This document shows positions 1 through 11,900 of a stretch of 64,000 nt of DNA, piece by piece. A program made the translations under genes and the position numbers. The DNA is from Eublepharis macularius. Taxonomy: Eukaryota > Chordata > Lepidosauria > Squamata > Eublepharidae. The stretch is from contig NC_072790.1 in the NCBI RefSeq assembly GCF_028583425.1, positions 13,312,552 through 13,376,551 of the forward strand, given 5' to 3'. Position 1 is the first letter of the stretch, and the number at the start of each line of letters is the position of its first letter. The notes below the pieces were generated by a model. It saw only the letters and a list, made by a program, of their open reading frames with translations. It searched no databases and was not told where the DNA came from.

Positions 1-951
1 TTTCTTTGGTCCATACATTTCCCCATGTATTTCTCCAAAGTTTCACATTCAGTTTATCATACTATTTTTTACTTCCTCTGATTCTGTATCATATTGCAAT
101 AATATTTTATATATTTTTTCTAATAGGTGTTTGACCCTTTATTGATTAATTGTTCAAAAACTATTTTCTCTTTTAATCAGCCTACTTTTTTGGTGAATTG
201 TTTTTTTTAATTTAGTCATCATTTGATAATACAACAACCATGGAATGTTTTTTCCTTCAGCTTGAATTTCACATGTTTTTATTTTCCCTTGTTTGTCTGT
301 CATATATTCAAAATTTATATAATCAATTTTATTTCTTATAGTAATGTCACAATAGGCATTAATTGGAGCTGTCAATGGCAAAATTGGTGGGCTTATTCTC
401 TTTCTGCATTGAAACTATATTCTCAGTAGTCCATCCCTCAAAATATGAGTGGTGTCTTGTCTTTGAATAGTTTTTTATGATTTCTTAATCCATAAGTAGT
501 TATGGATTCCTTCTTTAGTATCAATTATCTCCAATTTTATATTTCTTCTGTTTGGGTTTATAATCCAACCTGATATCCAAACTAGTGCAGCTGCTTGGCA
601 ATGCAGTTTAATATTTTGCACCGCTAAACCTCAATTATTTTTCATCTTGTGGTATTTTAAATCTTATTCTTGGCTTCTTCCCATTCCATGCAAAACCATA
701 TATCATTTTCTGCTATTTTTAAAGACTTTTTCATCTATATGGATTGGTAACATTTGGAACAGAAAGTCCAGCTTTGGTAGTGTGATTTTAATAGCAGAAA
801 TTCTTCCTAGCCATGAAATTTTCAATCCTTCCCATCTTTGCAGACTTTCAATAATACTTGTCCAAACTTTTTGATCATTAGCTTTACATAAATTATCGGT
901 TTGCCCCATTACCTATATACCCAAATATTTGATTGGTTTTTAATAACTTAA

Positions 952-1182
952 CATTCGATTTATAGACCGCCCTTCAGGATGACTTAACACCCACTCAGAG
1001 AGGATTACAAAGTATGCTATTATTATCCCCACAACAAAACACCCTGTGAGGTGGGTGGGGCTGAGAGAGCTAGAAGCTGTGACTGACCCAAGGTCACCCA
1101 GCTGGCTTCAAGTGGAGGAGTGAGGAATCCAACCCGGTTCTCCAGATTAGAGTCCCGCACTCTTAACCACTACACCAACACC
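952..1182 (-). repeat. tRNA-derived SINE, minus strand
   Basis: The complement carries a tRNA-like head with a box-A/B arrangement (TGTAGTGGTTAAGAG and GGTTGGATTCC), a middle (CAGCTGGGTGACCTTGGG type) and a tail ending in ATAAATCGAAT. The same family recurs at 37690-37862, 40441-40688, 54713-54955 and at the right window edge. It sits inside the L1 remnant and so is younger than it. Confidence 0.8.
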
Positions 1183-2646
1183 ATCAGCTATTTTTTTCTG
1201 TCTTTTTGATCTGTTTTGGTTGCTGCTAATAACATTATCTTAGTCTTCTTTTTATTCAGTTTATATCCAGAATACAATCCAAATCAGATTATTTGTTCTA
1301 TTATGTACTTCAGATAAATGTTTGGTTTTATTATTGATATAACAACATCATCCACATCGCTTTTCATCTTATATTATTTTTGTCTTCTTTTATTGCAACA
1401 ATTCTGGTGCCTTTTCTAATTTCAATAGCCAGTATTTCCATTGCCAAAATAAACAATAGTGGTGATACTGGACAATCCTGCCAAGTTCCTTTTGCTATTT
1501 CAATTTTCTCCATTAGGGAGCCATTAACTAAAATTCTGTCTTGCTGATCTATATAGACACATTGCACCTAATTTAAAAATTTGGTCCCACAGTTCATAAT
1601 TTGTAGTACTTTCATCAAAAACTGCCACGGCACATTATCAAAGACTTTCTCTGTATCCAAAAACTTAAAATGCCATTCCCACCCACCCCTTCTCCTTGAA
1701 TACTCAATTGCATTGAGCAGATATCTGACACCAATCTTTCATATATCTCTTTGGAGCAAATCCTGTTTGATCTTTATGACTTAAATCTGGAATGCATTTT
1801 CTTTATCTGCCATGATTGTTGTAAAACTTTTATAATCCACATTAAATAATGAAATTGGACTACATGATTGTGATAATAATGGCTCATTCCCTTCTTTATA
1901 TATTAAGGTTATGTTCATTTCTTGCTGAGTTAGTGGTATTCTTGTATTCATTCATTAGGGTATTGCTAATATATCTTCAAAACATTTATAATATGTTGCC
2001 ATCAATCCATCTGGATCAGGTACTTTTATCTGTTTTTAGTTTTTTTAACAGCATGATTAATCTCTTGTATTGTTATCACTCAATTCAAAACTCTTCTACG
2101 TTCAGATATAAATTCTTTAATTGGTACCTCAGACATATATTTCTCCACCTCTTCCTCATCTATAGATTTTTCTTTATAATAATTTGAAATGTTTAAAAAT
2201 TTGTTCTTTCATTTCTTGTTCTGTGTAGACTACTTGATTTCCTTTCCTAATTCTTTTTTCTATATCTTTTCTTAGACAGTTCGCTAAATATCTTACAGGT
2301 TACTTGCAGCTTCAGAATATCTTTGCTTTAAATATGCCAACTTTTTCTGCATTTCTTCTACTTCCAATAAGTCTAATTGATTTTTAAAAATTGTTTTACC
2401 TCCTTCATATTTTTCCTTACCAGTAATCCTATGTTCTTGTTCTAGTGTCTTCAATTTCTGTTATCTTCTTTATAGTCTCTTGCTTTTCTTTTTTCTTTCA
2501 AGCAGCTATTGCCACTAGAGTTCCTGTGCTACAAGATTTTGCTAGCTTCCCATATTGTTGTCGTGTTGTTGTATTGTTCAGTTTAAAATACTCCATCAGA
2601 TCTTTCTTATACTTTTGTACTACTCCATCTTGTGATAATAGTGTCA

Positions 2647-2838
2647 GGCCGTTTTCACACTACTAACCTGCTTCCGTAACGTTGTGCAACGTTGCACAAA
2701 AAACACGGAAGATAGCGTCTTCTCGTGAGAGTTTTGTGCAATGTTGCACAAAACTCTCGCAAGAAGGCACTATCTTCTGCGTTTTTTGCGCAATGTTGCA
2801 CAACATTACGGAAGCAGGTTAGTAGTGTGAAAACGGCC
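2647..2838. mobile_element. Palindromic MITE, GGCC termini, 3-bp TSD
   Basis: Nearly the whole 192 bp is one long inverted repeat. The arms start GGCCGTTTTCACACTACTAA and pair with the complementary right end. A 3-bp duplication (TCA) lies at 2644-2646 and 2839-2841. It has no coding capacity. The termini resemble those of the palindromes at 53094-53390 and 61557-61708. The 3-bp duplication would fit Harbinger-type transposition, but the superfamily is not proven. It lies inside the L1 remnant. Confidence 0.75.
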
Positions 2839-3240
2839 TCATTTAATCTCCATCTTCTGTCTTTCTTACTTCCATTCTTCCAAATTATGTTCTGCTAAAG
2901 CCTTTGGGAGAAACTCTGCTTTCTCAACTTTTGTGATTAAGATTTTTAATAGCCAACACATATCTAGTCTGGAATATGATTGGTGTCTGTTCAAGAAATA
3001 CGTATAGTCTCTTTCATTTGGATGCAATAGTCGCCAAACATTAATAAATAAACTATGTGGAGTCAAGCCAATAAAAATATCTGAATCAGCCTCCAAATGC
3101 CAGATGAAACATCTCTGCTTTGCAGGCCCAATACAGGATAGGAGGTAGTTGATTTGTGAGATAACAGGCAATATGAACAGGTTTAATTTTTTTGAATGTG
3201 TCATGTATGAGGATTGTGACATCATCTGCAGGACGCCCTA

Positions 3241-4650
3241 TCTGACTACTTGAAGACTTCGTTTTGTCTATGGATATTGATTAATGTTGATTACTATTTA
3301 TTGTTTTGGTGGAAACACTTCGCCCCTGAAGAGGTTATTAACACGAAACAGCAGATCCAAGCCGGCGCTGCTTGTAGGGCATTGTGGGCTCTGCTATCGG
3401 CACGCCACCTTCGTCATCTCCACCTGGAAGACAAACTGAGTTTATTGGTATTTGTCAGACTTTTCGTTGTTCACTGGAAACTTACCTGTCGGATGTTTTC
3501 CTTATTGTGACTTTTTTGTGATTTACAGTCGTTCTCCATTGGAAGCTTACCTGTTGGATGTCTTCCATAATGCGACTTCTCTGTGACTTACTGCATTATC
3601 CAGTGTTGTTGCTTATGTATGTTTTTCACTGTAATTGATTTCTTCAACTTGTTGATTCTGCTGAGAGATATATTCTCCAATACACTGTTTTGATTTTGTT
3701 GTTTTGTTACTTTGTTTTGTCATTACCCCACTCACATGTATTCTCCTTCGCTGGCTTTATTTGAGGGGATCGTTTTTGGTTTTGTATAACAGCTTAGAGG
3801 TCAAGATAGGCACAGGAAAATGTAAGTTTGACAGCTGATGGTCCGGATCAAACAGCATCCAGCTGTCATCCCCCCACCCAAAGCTCTGTAGAAGGCAAGT
3901 CATTAGGCAGTCCAACAAGGGAGATGCGCATGTGCAACTGATGCACATGTGCATTGGATGTTCTCCTGGGGCCCCATTACATTTGTCAGAGGTTACTGTT
4001 GTCAGCTTGAGCATCCCCATCTGAGTTCACAGGCATCAATAGGAATGCCACGAATTTCACATGAAACATGTTCAACAGTCAAACTTACCACATTCAACTG
4101 TGATGATCAGATGTGAGCTGATCACCAGACCTATCCAGCTGGGTGCCAAACATTTTGAAAATATGCCCACCGGATTCTTCCCCAAAGCTATGCATGCATA
4201 AAATTGTTGCCAGTCCAAACAGATCAGCCGGCATGAATGTTGCAAAAGGCTACCCAGAAGGGCACTGAATGGTACGAATTTTTAATGCAGCATTTATTTA
4301 TGATTAATATAGTTTGTGATTGATTGTAACTATTTAAACAATTGCCTGCCAAACCGAGCAGTGAAGTGGAAAGTAGAACTCAACTGGGGTGTGCAAGAAT
4401 GAGTATGTGTGCAAAGCCAACTGCTCTATGCTAGAAAGGAATACAGAGAAGCAACTTGAGCTGATCGACAAATAGAGGGCCAGGCCACTGAAAAATTGGC
4501 TCCCTGTTCACCACTGGCAAGCAGAACATGAGCTAAACTGGTAGGAGTTGGAATATCCTGTAACTTCATGAAACAAAATATAACTAGATGTGGATCAAGG
4601 CTAGTTTCTCACAAAAATTCCAGCCTTCCCTTGGCAAAAGAAGTGCTAAA
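3241..4650. other. Unassigned repeat-like and unique sequence
   Basis: No gene is seen. At 3310-3370 there is a hammerhead-like string (CTGAAGA, a short inverted repeat, CGAAAC). At about 3475-3600 a segment of roughly 66 bp is repeated twice (TTACCTGTYGGATG). The rest, 3700-4650, shows no recognisable element. The LAMP5 3' UTR probably ends near 4.67 kb, just to the right. Confidence 0.4.
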
Positions 4651-4669
4651 AGACATTTTTGCAGAAGCT

Positions 4670-5798
4670 TCAAATATTTTATTAACATCCCTTTATTTGT
4701 AGAGAAGCTGAGGTCATTTCCAAGTGAATGTCACCAAAATATTTTAAATATCTTTAGATTTGCATACATTTTAAAAGTGCTCTGCATTAATCAACATAGT
4801 TTGGGATTGATTGGTTTTTCCTGCCACATATATTTATACATATATATACACAGAGAGATATTTATAACACCTGAAGATATCTGCATAGTTTCATGAACAT
4901 TTTGTTGCTGTTGCTTTGTGAAATCATCATGTTGCAGTAAGTATTTGTTAATCACAGTACATGCAAGGTGCCCAGCCCAGAAGCATTTCTCAGTTGGCTT
5001 ACAATAGCGTAACATTCTTATGCGCAGTAAGGGTCATGAAATTGCTCTGATGCTAGAGCATTCCCCAAAATCAAAATAAATAAAAAAAATAAAAATCTTC
5101 ATGCTAAAATTGCAGAACCTTATTCGCCCAACAGATCAAAACAGAATTAAAGCTGAGATCAGCTGAAATGGAATGGTGACCATGTCAGGTGAGCAGAATT
5201 TTTGACTAATATTTTTCAAAATGGTGTTTTCCTTGGGGAATTAGTGGAAAGGGGGCAAGCCTACATTCCTTGCTTATTATTCTTCTCTTTCAATGTCTGT
5301 TGCTTTGAGAATACAGGGTCTTCTTTATCACCTCAACCAGTTTCTCAGAGCAAACTGTGAGATCCAGCATAGCCGAGTGTTTAGAATGTTGGACCAGGAT
5401 CTAGGAGAGCCGGGATCCAAGCCCCACTCTGTCCTGGAAGCTCTTTGGGCAGCCTGTAGCTAGTCACTCTCTCTCAGCCTAACCTACCTTACAGGGTTGT
5501 TGTGAGGATAAAAAGGGGGAGGAAAGAATGATGTAGTAAACTACTTTGAGTCCCCGTTGGGGAGAAAAGAGGGGTATAAATATCTAAATTTAGGGGAAGG
5601 GAGAAAGTGAGGGGGCAGGAATATGGCACACGTAGGAAAAGATTTGATTTGCACTGGTTCTTCTCCAGGTAAGGACTTTGCCCTAAATATTAAACAGTAG
5701 AGAAACCACCTATTTGGCCATTAAACAATAGATAGTTTCATACTGGGGGGCCCTGACCTATAGAGGAAAAGTGCTTTTGCTCCAGCTGCCTCTGTGGG
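4670..5798 (-). other. LAMP5: Probable LAMP5 3' UTR
   Basis: This is the sequence downstream of the LAMP5 stop codon on the minus strand. The first good poly(A) signals on that strand are AATAAA at 4692-4697 and 4678-4683, so the UTR would be about 1.1 kb. A SINE (5360-5595) lies inside it. The end point is inference from the hexamers only. Confidence 0.4.
5360..5595 (+). repeat. tRNA-derived SINE (second family)
   Basis: A tRNA-like head (AGCCGAGTGTTTAGAATG and a B-box-like GGGATCCAAGCC) is followed by a body with TAACCTACCTTACAGGGTTG and a tail GGGTATAAATATCTAA. Related copies in the window are at 17558-17900, 18722-18905 and 31604-31775. Confidence 0.7.
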
Positions 5799-5980
5799 CT
5801 ACCCCATGTGTTTATACTCAGATCTGTCTCGTGGAATTTGGACTTGACTAGCAGCAGTCATTTTGAGATGGAGATGGTAAATCCCGAGAATTATCACAAT
5901 AGCCAGTCCCAAAATCAATCCCAAAACAAGTGGGAGGGTTTCTTCTAATTGCTCTCTTTGGTCCACGGGACATTTATGTT
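5799..5980 (-). CDS. LAMP5: LAMP5 exon 6 (transmembrane segment and tail)
   Basis: The acceptor is TGTATTGCAG before 5980, and the stop TAG is at 5801-5799. It encodes [16 protein letters not shown], a membrane segment of about 20 residues rich in L, I, V and G, then [21 protein letters not shown]. The tyrosine motif YKHM at the end is the family's known sorting signal. It is 9.2 kb from exon 5. Confidence 0.95.
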
Positions 5981-8900
5981 CTGCAATACAGGGGGAGGAA
6001 TAGAGAGAGAGAAAGAGAGAGAGATTTTGTTATCATAAGTGTCTCCTTTGAAACAAACCAGGACTTTTTTTCAGCTGGAACGCGGTGGAACGGAGTTCTG
6101 GAATCTCTTGAAAATGGTCACATGGCTGGTGGCCCCGCCCCCTGATCTCCAGACAGAGGGGAGTTGAGATTGCCCTCCGCACCGCCGAGCAGCGCGGAGA
6201 GCAATCTCAATTCCCCTCTGTCTGGAGATCAGGGGGTGGGGCCACCAGCCATGTGACCATTTTCTCTGAGGGCAACCCACCACCTCTTTTCCCAGAAAAA
6301 AAGCCCTGAAACAAACTATGACATACCAGATGCTATCAAAAACCCAACTCTAGGCATGTAACAAGGTGAGGAGGAGGGAAACTTTGTGTTCGGAGCACCC
6401 AAGATCATCATCCAAATCTGCTATGGTGTTCCTCTATACTTCAGAGTCTTGAAAATGAAATACTTGGGTATGAAGCTTTCAGAACTGCTTCAAGGTATTT
6501 TTGTCACCACAAGCAAGGTACAATTTTATAGCAGCTTAGGACATTAGACAGATTCATAGAGGACAGCGCTGTCAATAGCAAAAGGAAGCACGTGCATGCA
6601 GTTGCAATACTTCTGAACACCAGGAGGAAGAGACAACATCAGGGGACACCCTGATTCTTGGCCCTCCAGGGTGACTGATTGGCCACTGTGTGAAAAAGGA
6701 TCCTGGACTACATGGACCACTGGGCTGATGCAGCAGGGCTCTTACGTTCTAAGTGAGGCCTTCTGAGGCGTCTATCGGGATGATCTGCTAACTCTTCTGG
6801 TGGGAACACACCCCTGTCAGATCAACGGCTCTCACCTTCTTGGTGCCCACTCTACTGCTTCACCTCATGCAACAGTGAAAAGCAGACAGAACAATTTCTG
6901 AAGATTATTTTAGCTATCATGTTTATCATATTACACCCATTAATGAATAAAGACAACTTGGTCCAGTTTTTGATTAATTTCTGAATGCACCATTGATTAC
7001 TGGGGGCAGATTGAACTGCCCCCACTTTTGTTCCTAATTTTGCATCCCAGTTTGCTAAAACTTTACTTCTTGGAAGGAGACATCTGGCTGCTGATTTGTC
7101 CAGAGAGAAGATTTTAATGTTACCAACTGTGACAGTCCCAAACAATATAGCTTAACCTTCCTCCTCAGATGAGCTTAAAACCAGTTGAAATAAATGTCAC
7201 AAAAAGCAAAGAGAATGGATATTTTAAAAAAAAACCAAGACAACAATGAGAAATGCACTGATAGAAATGCACTGCACATGAGGGTCCCACGTGTTTGAGA
7301 GATGCAGTTCGGTCTCGTGGCACAAAAGAAGCCATCTAAAACACCCCAAATCATGTTGAGGCTTGCTTTTACCTCCCTGTTGTATCCCACTGCATAATCT
7401 CTTGCTTGAATTGAAGATTTTAAAAATGCCAATCTATCTGTCATCCCAAACCACTTTTCAGAATCTGTTGTCACATCAGGCAAAGAAACTGGAATATCCA
7501 AGCAGCAAAAGGCAGTAAGCCGGACGCCGTGATGCTATTCCACTAGGCATCATTGATTGAGACTGAGTGATGATGAATTAGCTCAGGAGAAAATAAATGG
7601 TATATGCATGTCAGCTTCCTTGTTCCCTGTGCTGAGGTTCATATTTACACATTTTGTATTTCACACATTGTGAAGCCACAAGATCAAGCACTCCCGCCTC
7701 CAGAGCAACAAAAGGCAAAAACATGAATAGAAATAGTAAGCAGAAATGGGTGGGTGGGGACAGATGGAGGCAACAATCACCACGGATGTTTAGGCAATTC
7801 CCATGGCCCAGAATAAACTTGTGCTTTCTGCCCTGGGAACTGCCACCGTCACAAGATGTAGGATTGTGAAATAATGCCAGATAAAGTCTTGGTAATAGGA
7901 CAAAATCAAAAAGAGTCCAGTAGCACCTTTAAGACTAACCAATTTTATTGTAGCATAAGCTTTTGAGAATCAAGTTCTCTTCGTCAGATGCATGGGACAG
8001 AAACAGTTTCTGTCCCATGCATCTGACGAAGAGAACGTGATTCTCGAAAGCTTATGCTACAATAAAATTGGTTAGTCTTAAAGGTGCTACTGGACTCTTT
8101 TTGATTTTGCTACCACAGACTAACTCCTCTGCATCTATGGTAATAGGACAGAAATACTGCTTTTTAAAAATGCATGAATAAAAATGTTTCATTAAATTAA
8201 TTTAAGAACAATCATGGCCTGTAATTGACAAACTTCAGACATAAGAGAAGGGAGTGGACCTAGATTGCATATATATTATTTGCTCCAATGCAAGAGTAGT
8301 TTTTTTTCCCCAGATATGCCATCAAAAAAAGGAGTGGTCATCTTACATACATATACAAGTTGAAATTACGACTAATCCCTTTTTTTGGATACACACCTTA
8401 ATGCGGTGAGGGGGTTTGAGTGTGTCAGTGAAGCTGAGAGCAACACCGCCAGGAGCACAGGCTTGGTCAAGAGTCTAAACTTCTGGAAGAGTCACTCAAG
8501 GCGGAATGGTCAAAGTTGAGACACCTGACTAAGATGCATCCCGCCCCCCTTTCAGGAATCAACGGTCACATCAGCAGAAGTGAACTGAATGTTCCCATGG
8601 CGATGGGAGTGGAGGAATCCTTGAAGGTTAGCTACTGGGCAGCAGCAGTAGTGGAAGGTGACACTGGCGGAAGATCTCTCACAGACAACGGCAATGTCAC
8701 TTCAACTAACCCTGGTTAGTACTGCAAAGCGGAAAAAGGCAATGGTAAACCACTTCTGCTAATCTCTTACTTTGAAAACCCTATGATGAGACAGTCCAAA
8801 ATGAAAAAAGATATAGTGCTGGAAGACAGGACCCCCCAGGCCGGACAGCACTCAATTGGCTACTGGGGAAGAGCCGAGGACAAGTACGAATAGCAGTATT

Positions 8901-11900
8901 CTTAATGATGGGACTGGATTAAAGTTGAAAGGATGTCCAGTTGCGGACATGAATAGATGCAAAAGGAACGTCCAAAGCTGTGCGACACACATAATAGGAA
9001 CATGGAACGTGAGAAGTATGAAAACAGGTCAGCTAGAAATTGTAAAACAAGAAATGGAATGTTTAAACATGGCAGTCCTGGGAGTGAGTGAACTAATGTG
9101 GACCAACTCAGGACATTTTCAGTCAGAAAATCACACAGTGTTTTACTGCGGAAATGAACTCAAACGAAACGGTGTTGCTCTAATTGTGAGGCGAGACATA
9201 GCACAAGCAGTCAAGAGCTACAATGCAAAGTCTGACCGAGTAATATCTATCAGACTTCAGGGAAAGCCTGTTAACATAACCATCATTGAAGTTTATGCTC
9301 CCACTACAGCTGCTGAAGAGGAAGAAATAGAAAACTTTTACGCAAGTGTCCAAGAAGAAATTGACCACACACTGAAACAAGATATGCTGATAATCATAGG
9401 CGACTGGAACGCAAAAGTAGGTAATAAAACAGAATCAAACATAGTTGGAAAATTTGGATTAGGATCACGAAATGAAGCAGGAGAGCGGCTCATAGAATTT
9501 TGTGAAGCCAACAACCTGTTCATTGCTAATACATGCTTCAGACAACCAAAAAGACGATTGTATACGTGGTAATCACCAGGTGACCAATACAGGAACCAAA
9601 TAGATTACATAATTGGAAGCAGTAGATGGAGAAGCTCTATGCTCTCAGCTAAAACAAGACCAGGAGCTGATTGAGATACAGATCATGAGTTGCTAATATC
9701 AAACATTAGAATAAAGCTGAAGAGAAACACTAAAAGAATCATGGTGCCAAAGTACAATCTAAATAATATTCCTGAATAATTTAAAAACCAGGTAAGGAAC
9801 AGATTTGCAATACTAAGTTTAATTGATCGTGAGCCAGAAGAACTATGGACTGAAACTAGAGATATTATTAAGGAAGAATGTGCAAAGACTATTCCTGTAG
9901 CCAAAAGAAAGGAGAAGCCTAAATGGATGACTGAGGAGACTCTTAAAATTGCTAAAGATAGACAAGAAGCAAAAGCAAAAGGCAACAGAAATAGGGTCAA
10001 AATTCTAAATGCAGCTTTTCAGCGGCTTGCACGCAGAGACAAAGAAATCTATTATAATAACCAGTGCAAAGAAATAGAAGAGAACAACAAAAAAGGAAGA
10101 ACAAGAGATTTGTTCCAAAAGATCCAAGAAATCAAAGGGAAATTCAAGCCACGGCTTGGGATGCTGAAAGATCAACATGGAAATACAGTATCTGATCAGG
10201 ACAAAATAAAGGAAAGATGGAAACAATACACTGAGGAACTATACAAAAGAGATGGAAGGATGACAGATACTTTTGATGAGGAATCTTTGATGAAGAACCA
10301 GAAATCCTAGAAAGTGAGGTAAAAGCTGCACTCAAAGCAACTGAGAGAAACAAAGCACCTGGAGTAGATGGAATACCTAGATTAAATCAAGCCTGAATTC
10401 TCCCTAGAAGCTAAAATGACAAAACTGAAGCTATCGTACTTTGGTCACATCATGAGAAGACAAGACTCTCTGGAAAAGTCAATAATGCTAGGAAAAGTGG
10501 AAGGCAGGAGGAAAAGAGGAAGACCTAAAACGAGATGGCTGGACTCCATAAAAGAAGCCACGGCCGCCAGTTTGCAGGATCTGAGTAGGTCTGTTAGAGA
10601 CTGAACGTTTTGGAGGTCTTTCATTCATAGGGTCGCCATAAGTCAGAAACGACTTGACGGCACATAACACACACATAACACACTTGGCCTATATTCTAAA
10701 AATAGGTATAACTTTTTCTAGGGTGGTCGTTTTAAATTCAAGGTCACCTTCCTTTGGAGTGAATACAATATTTTTATAACATTGTCTTTGCCTTTAATTT
10801 TTAGACCTGCTAATAAATTCTAACTCCAACTGCGCGCTTGAAATGTTTCCCAGTATTCTGTGGTGACCCAGAAGCATGAAAGTTCCTTTTTGTTCCTCTC
10901 ACTGCATTCATTTCCATTTTGATTCCCTCCTGCTCCCACAGCTTGTGGAGGGCCGCATGCACAATTGCCATCAACCAAAAGAGCCACTTTTACATCCGTC
11001 TCTGGCATGAGGCCTGCACCTTAAGGAGGCTCAAAGGTTCCTGCCAATCACATGCCCCACTGGGCAAGGGCCTTTGCCCCCTTTCCTGAAACACAGGACA
11101 TGTGCCACATCGGAGGAAAGTGCCAAGAATAGCCACAGCTGTCAGGTCAAAGAGCCACCTGTGGCTCCGTCCTGAGCCACCGAGTGAGAGCCAGTGCCCC
11201 AACGACATGGCTCATTAGCATCTTCTGCATATGCTAAATACTAACTTGGTTCAATTTAACAGTGCAAGTCATTTGCCACTGCATCTTTACTTATTTATTC
11301 TATGTTCATACCGCTTCTCTTCTCGAAGCAGTTCACAACAATTAACAACAGTTAAAAAAACAGTACAAAAATATAATACTCAGTTTCAGGGAGAATATCC
11401 TTGTCTAAATTGCTATCTGGGAAGCAGATAGTTCCAAATGCAAACTAATAAAAAAAACCACAAAGGCAATGATGAAATTAGTCCCCAGATTCCCTTCGAG
11501 GTCTGAGAACCTGCACTGTTGCCATGACCCTTCACGCGGCAAGTGACTTGCAACGGAAAATCGGATGTATCCCCCAGTGTATCCTGGCTGTGTCAGCAAG
11601 AGTCCAGAAGCTTTTATTCTGCTTTTGGATATGGACAGGGCTTTTTTTCAGCAGGAACATGGTGGAACGGAGTTCCGGAACCTCTTGAAAATGGTCACAT
11701 GGCCAGTGGCCCCGCCCCCTGATTTCCAGACAAAGGGGAGTTTCGATTGCCCTCCGCACCACTGAGCAGCGCAGAGGGCACTCTAAACTCCTCTCTGTCT
11801 GGAGATCAGGGGGCAGGGCCACTACCCATGTGACCATTTTCTCCGAGGGCAACCCACTGAGTTCCACCACCTCTTTTCGCAGAAAAAAAGCCCTGGATAT

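Larger units (their letters stand above)
1..3240 (-). mobile_element. L1 LINE remnant (ORF2), minus strand
   Basis: A decayed L1 ORF2 is read on the minus strand. The endonuclease C-terminal part lies at about 2866-3100 (residues like WRLLHPNERDYTYF and KVEKAEFLPKALAEHN). The reverse transcriptase follows at about 1300-2600, with CPVSPLLFILAMEILA near 1460 and a decayed active site ending in VDD near 1340. The C-terminal domain is at 150-910 (WLGRISAIK, LPKLDFLFQM). These match vertebrate L1 ORF2 in order and spacing. Many stops and frameshifts make it inactive. A tRNA-derived SINE (about 952-1182) and a palindromic MITE (2647-2838) were inserted later. It runs off the left edge of the window. 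Confidence 0.85.

Noticed and set aside
7175-7501. 108-codon minus-strand frame in LAMP5 intron 5
   Set aside because: No family recognised, no splice support, and it lies inside an intron. Kept only as unassigned sequence.
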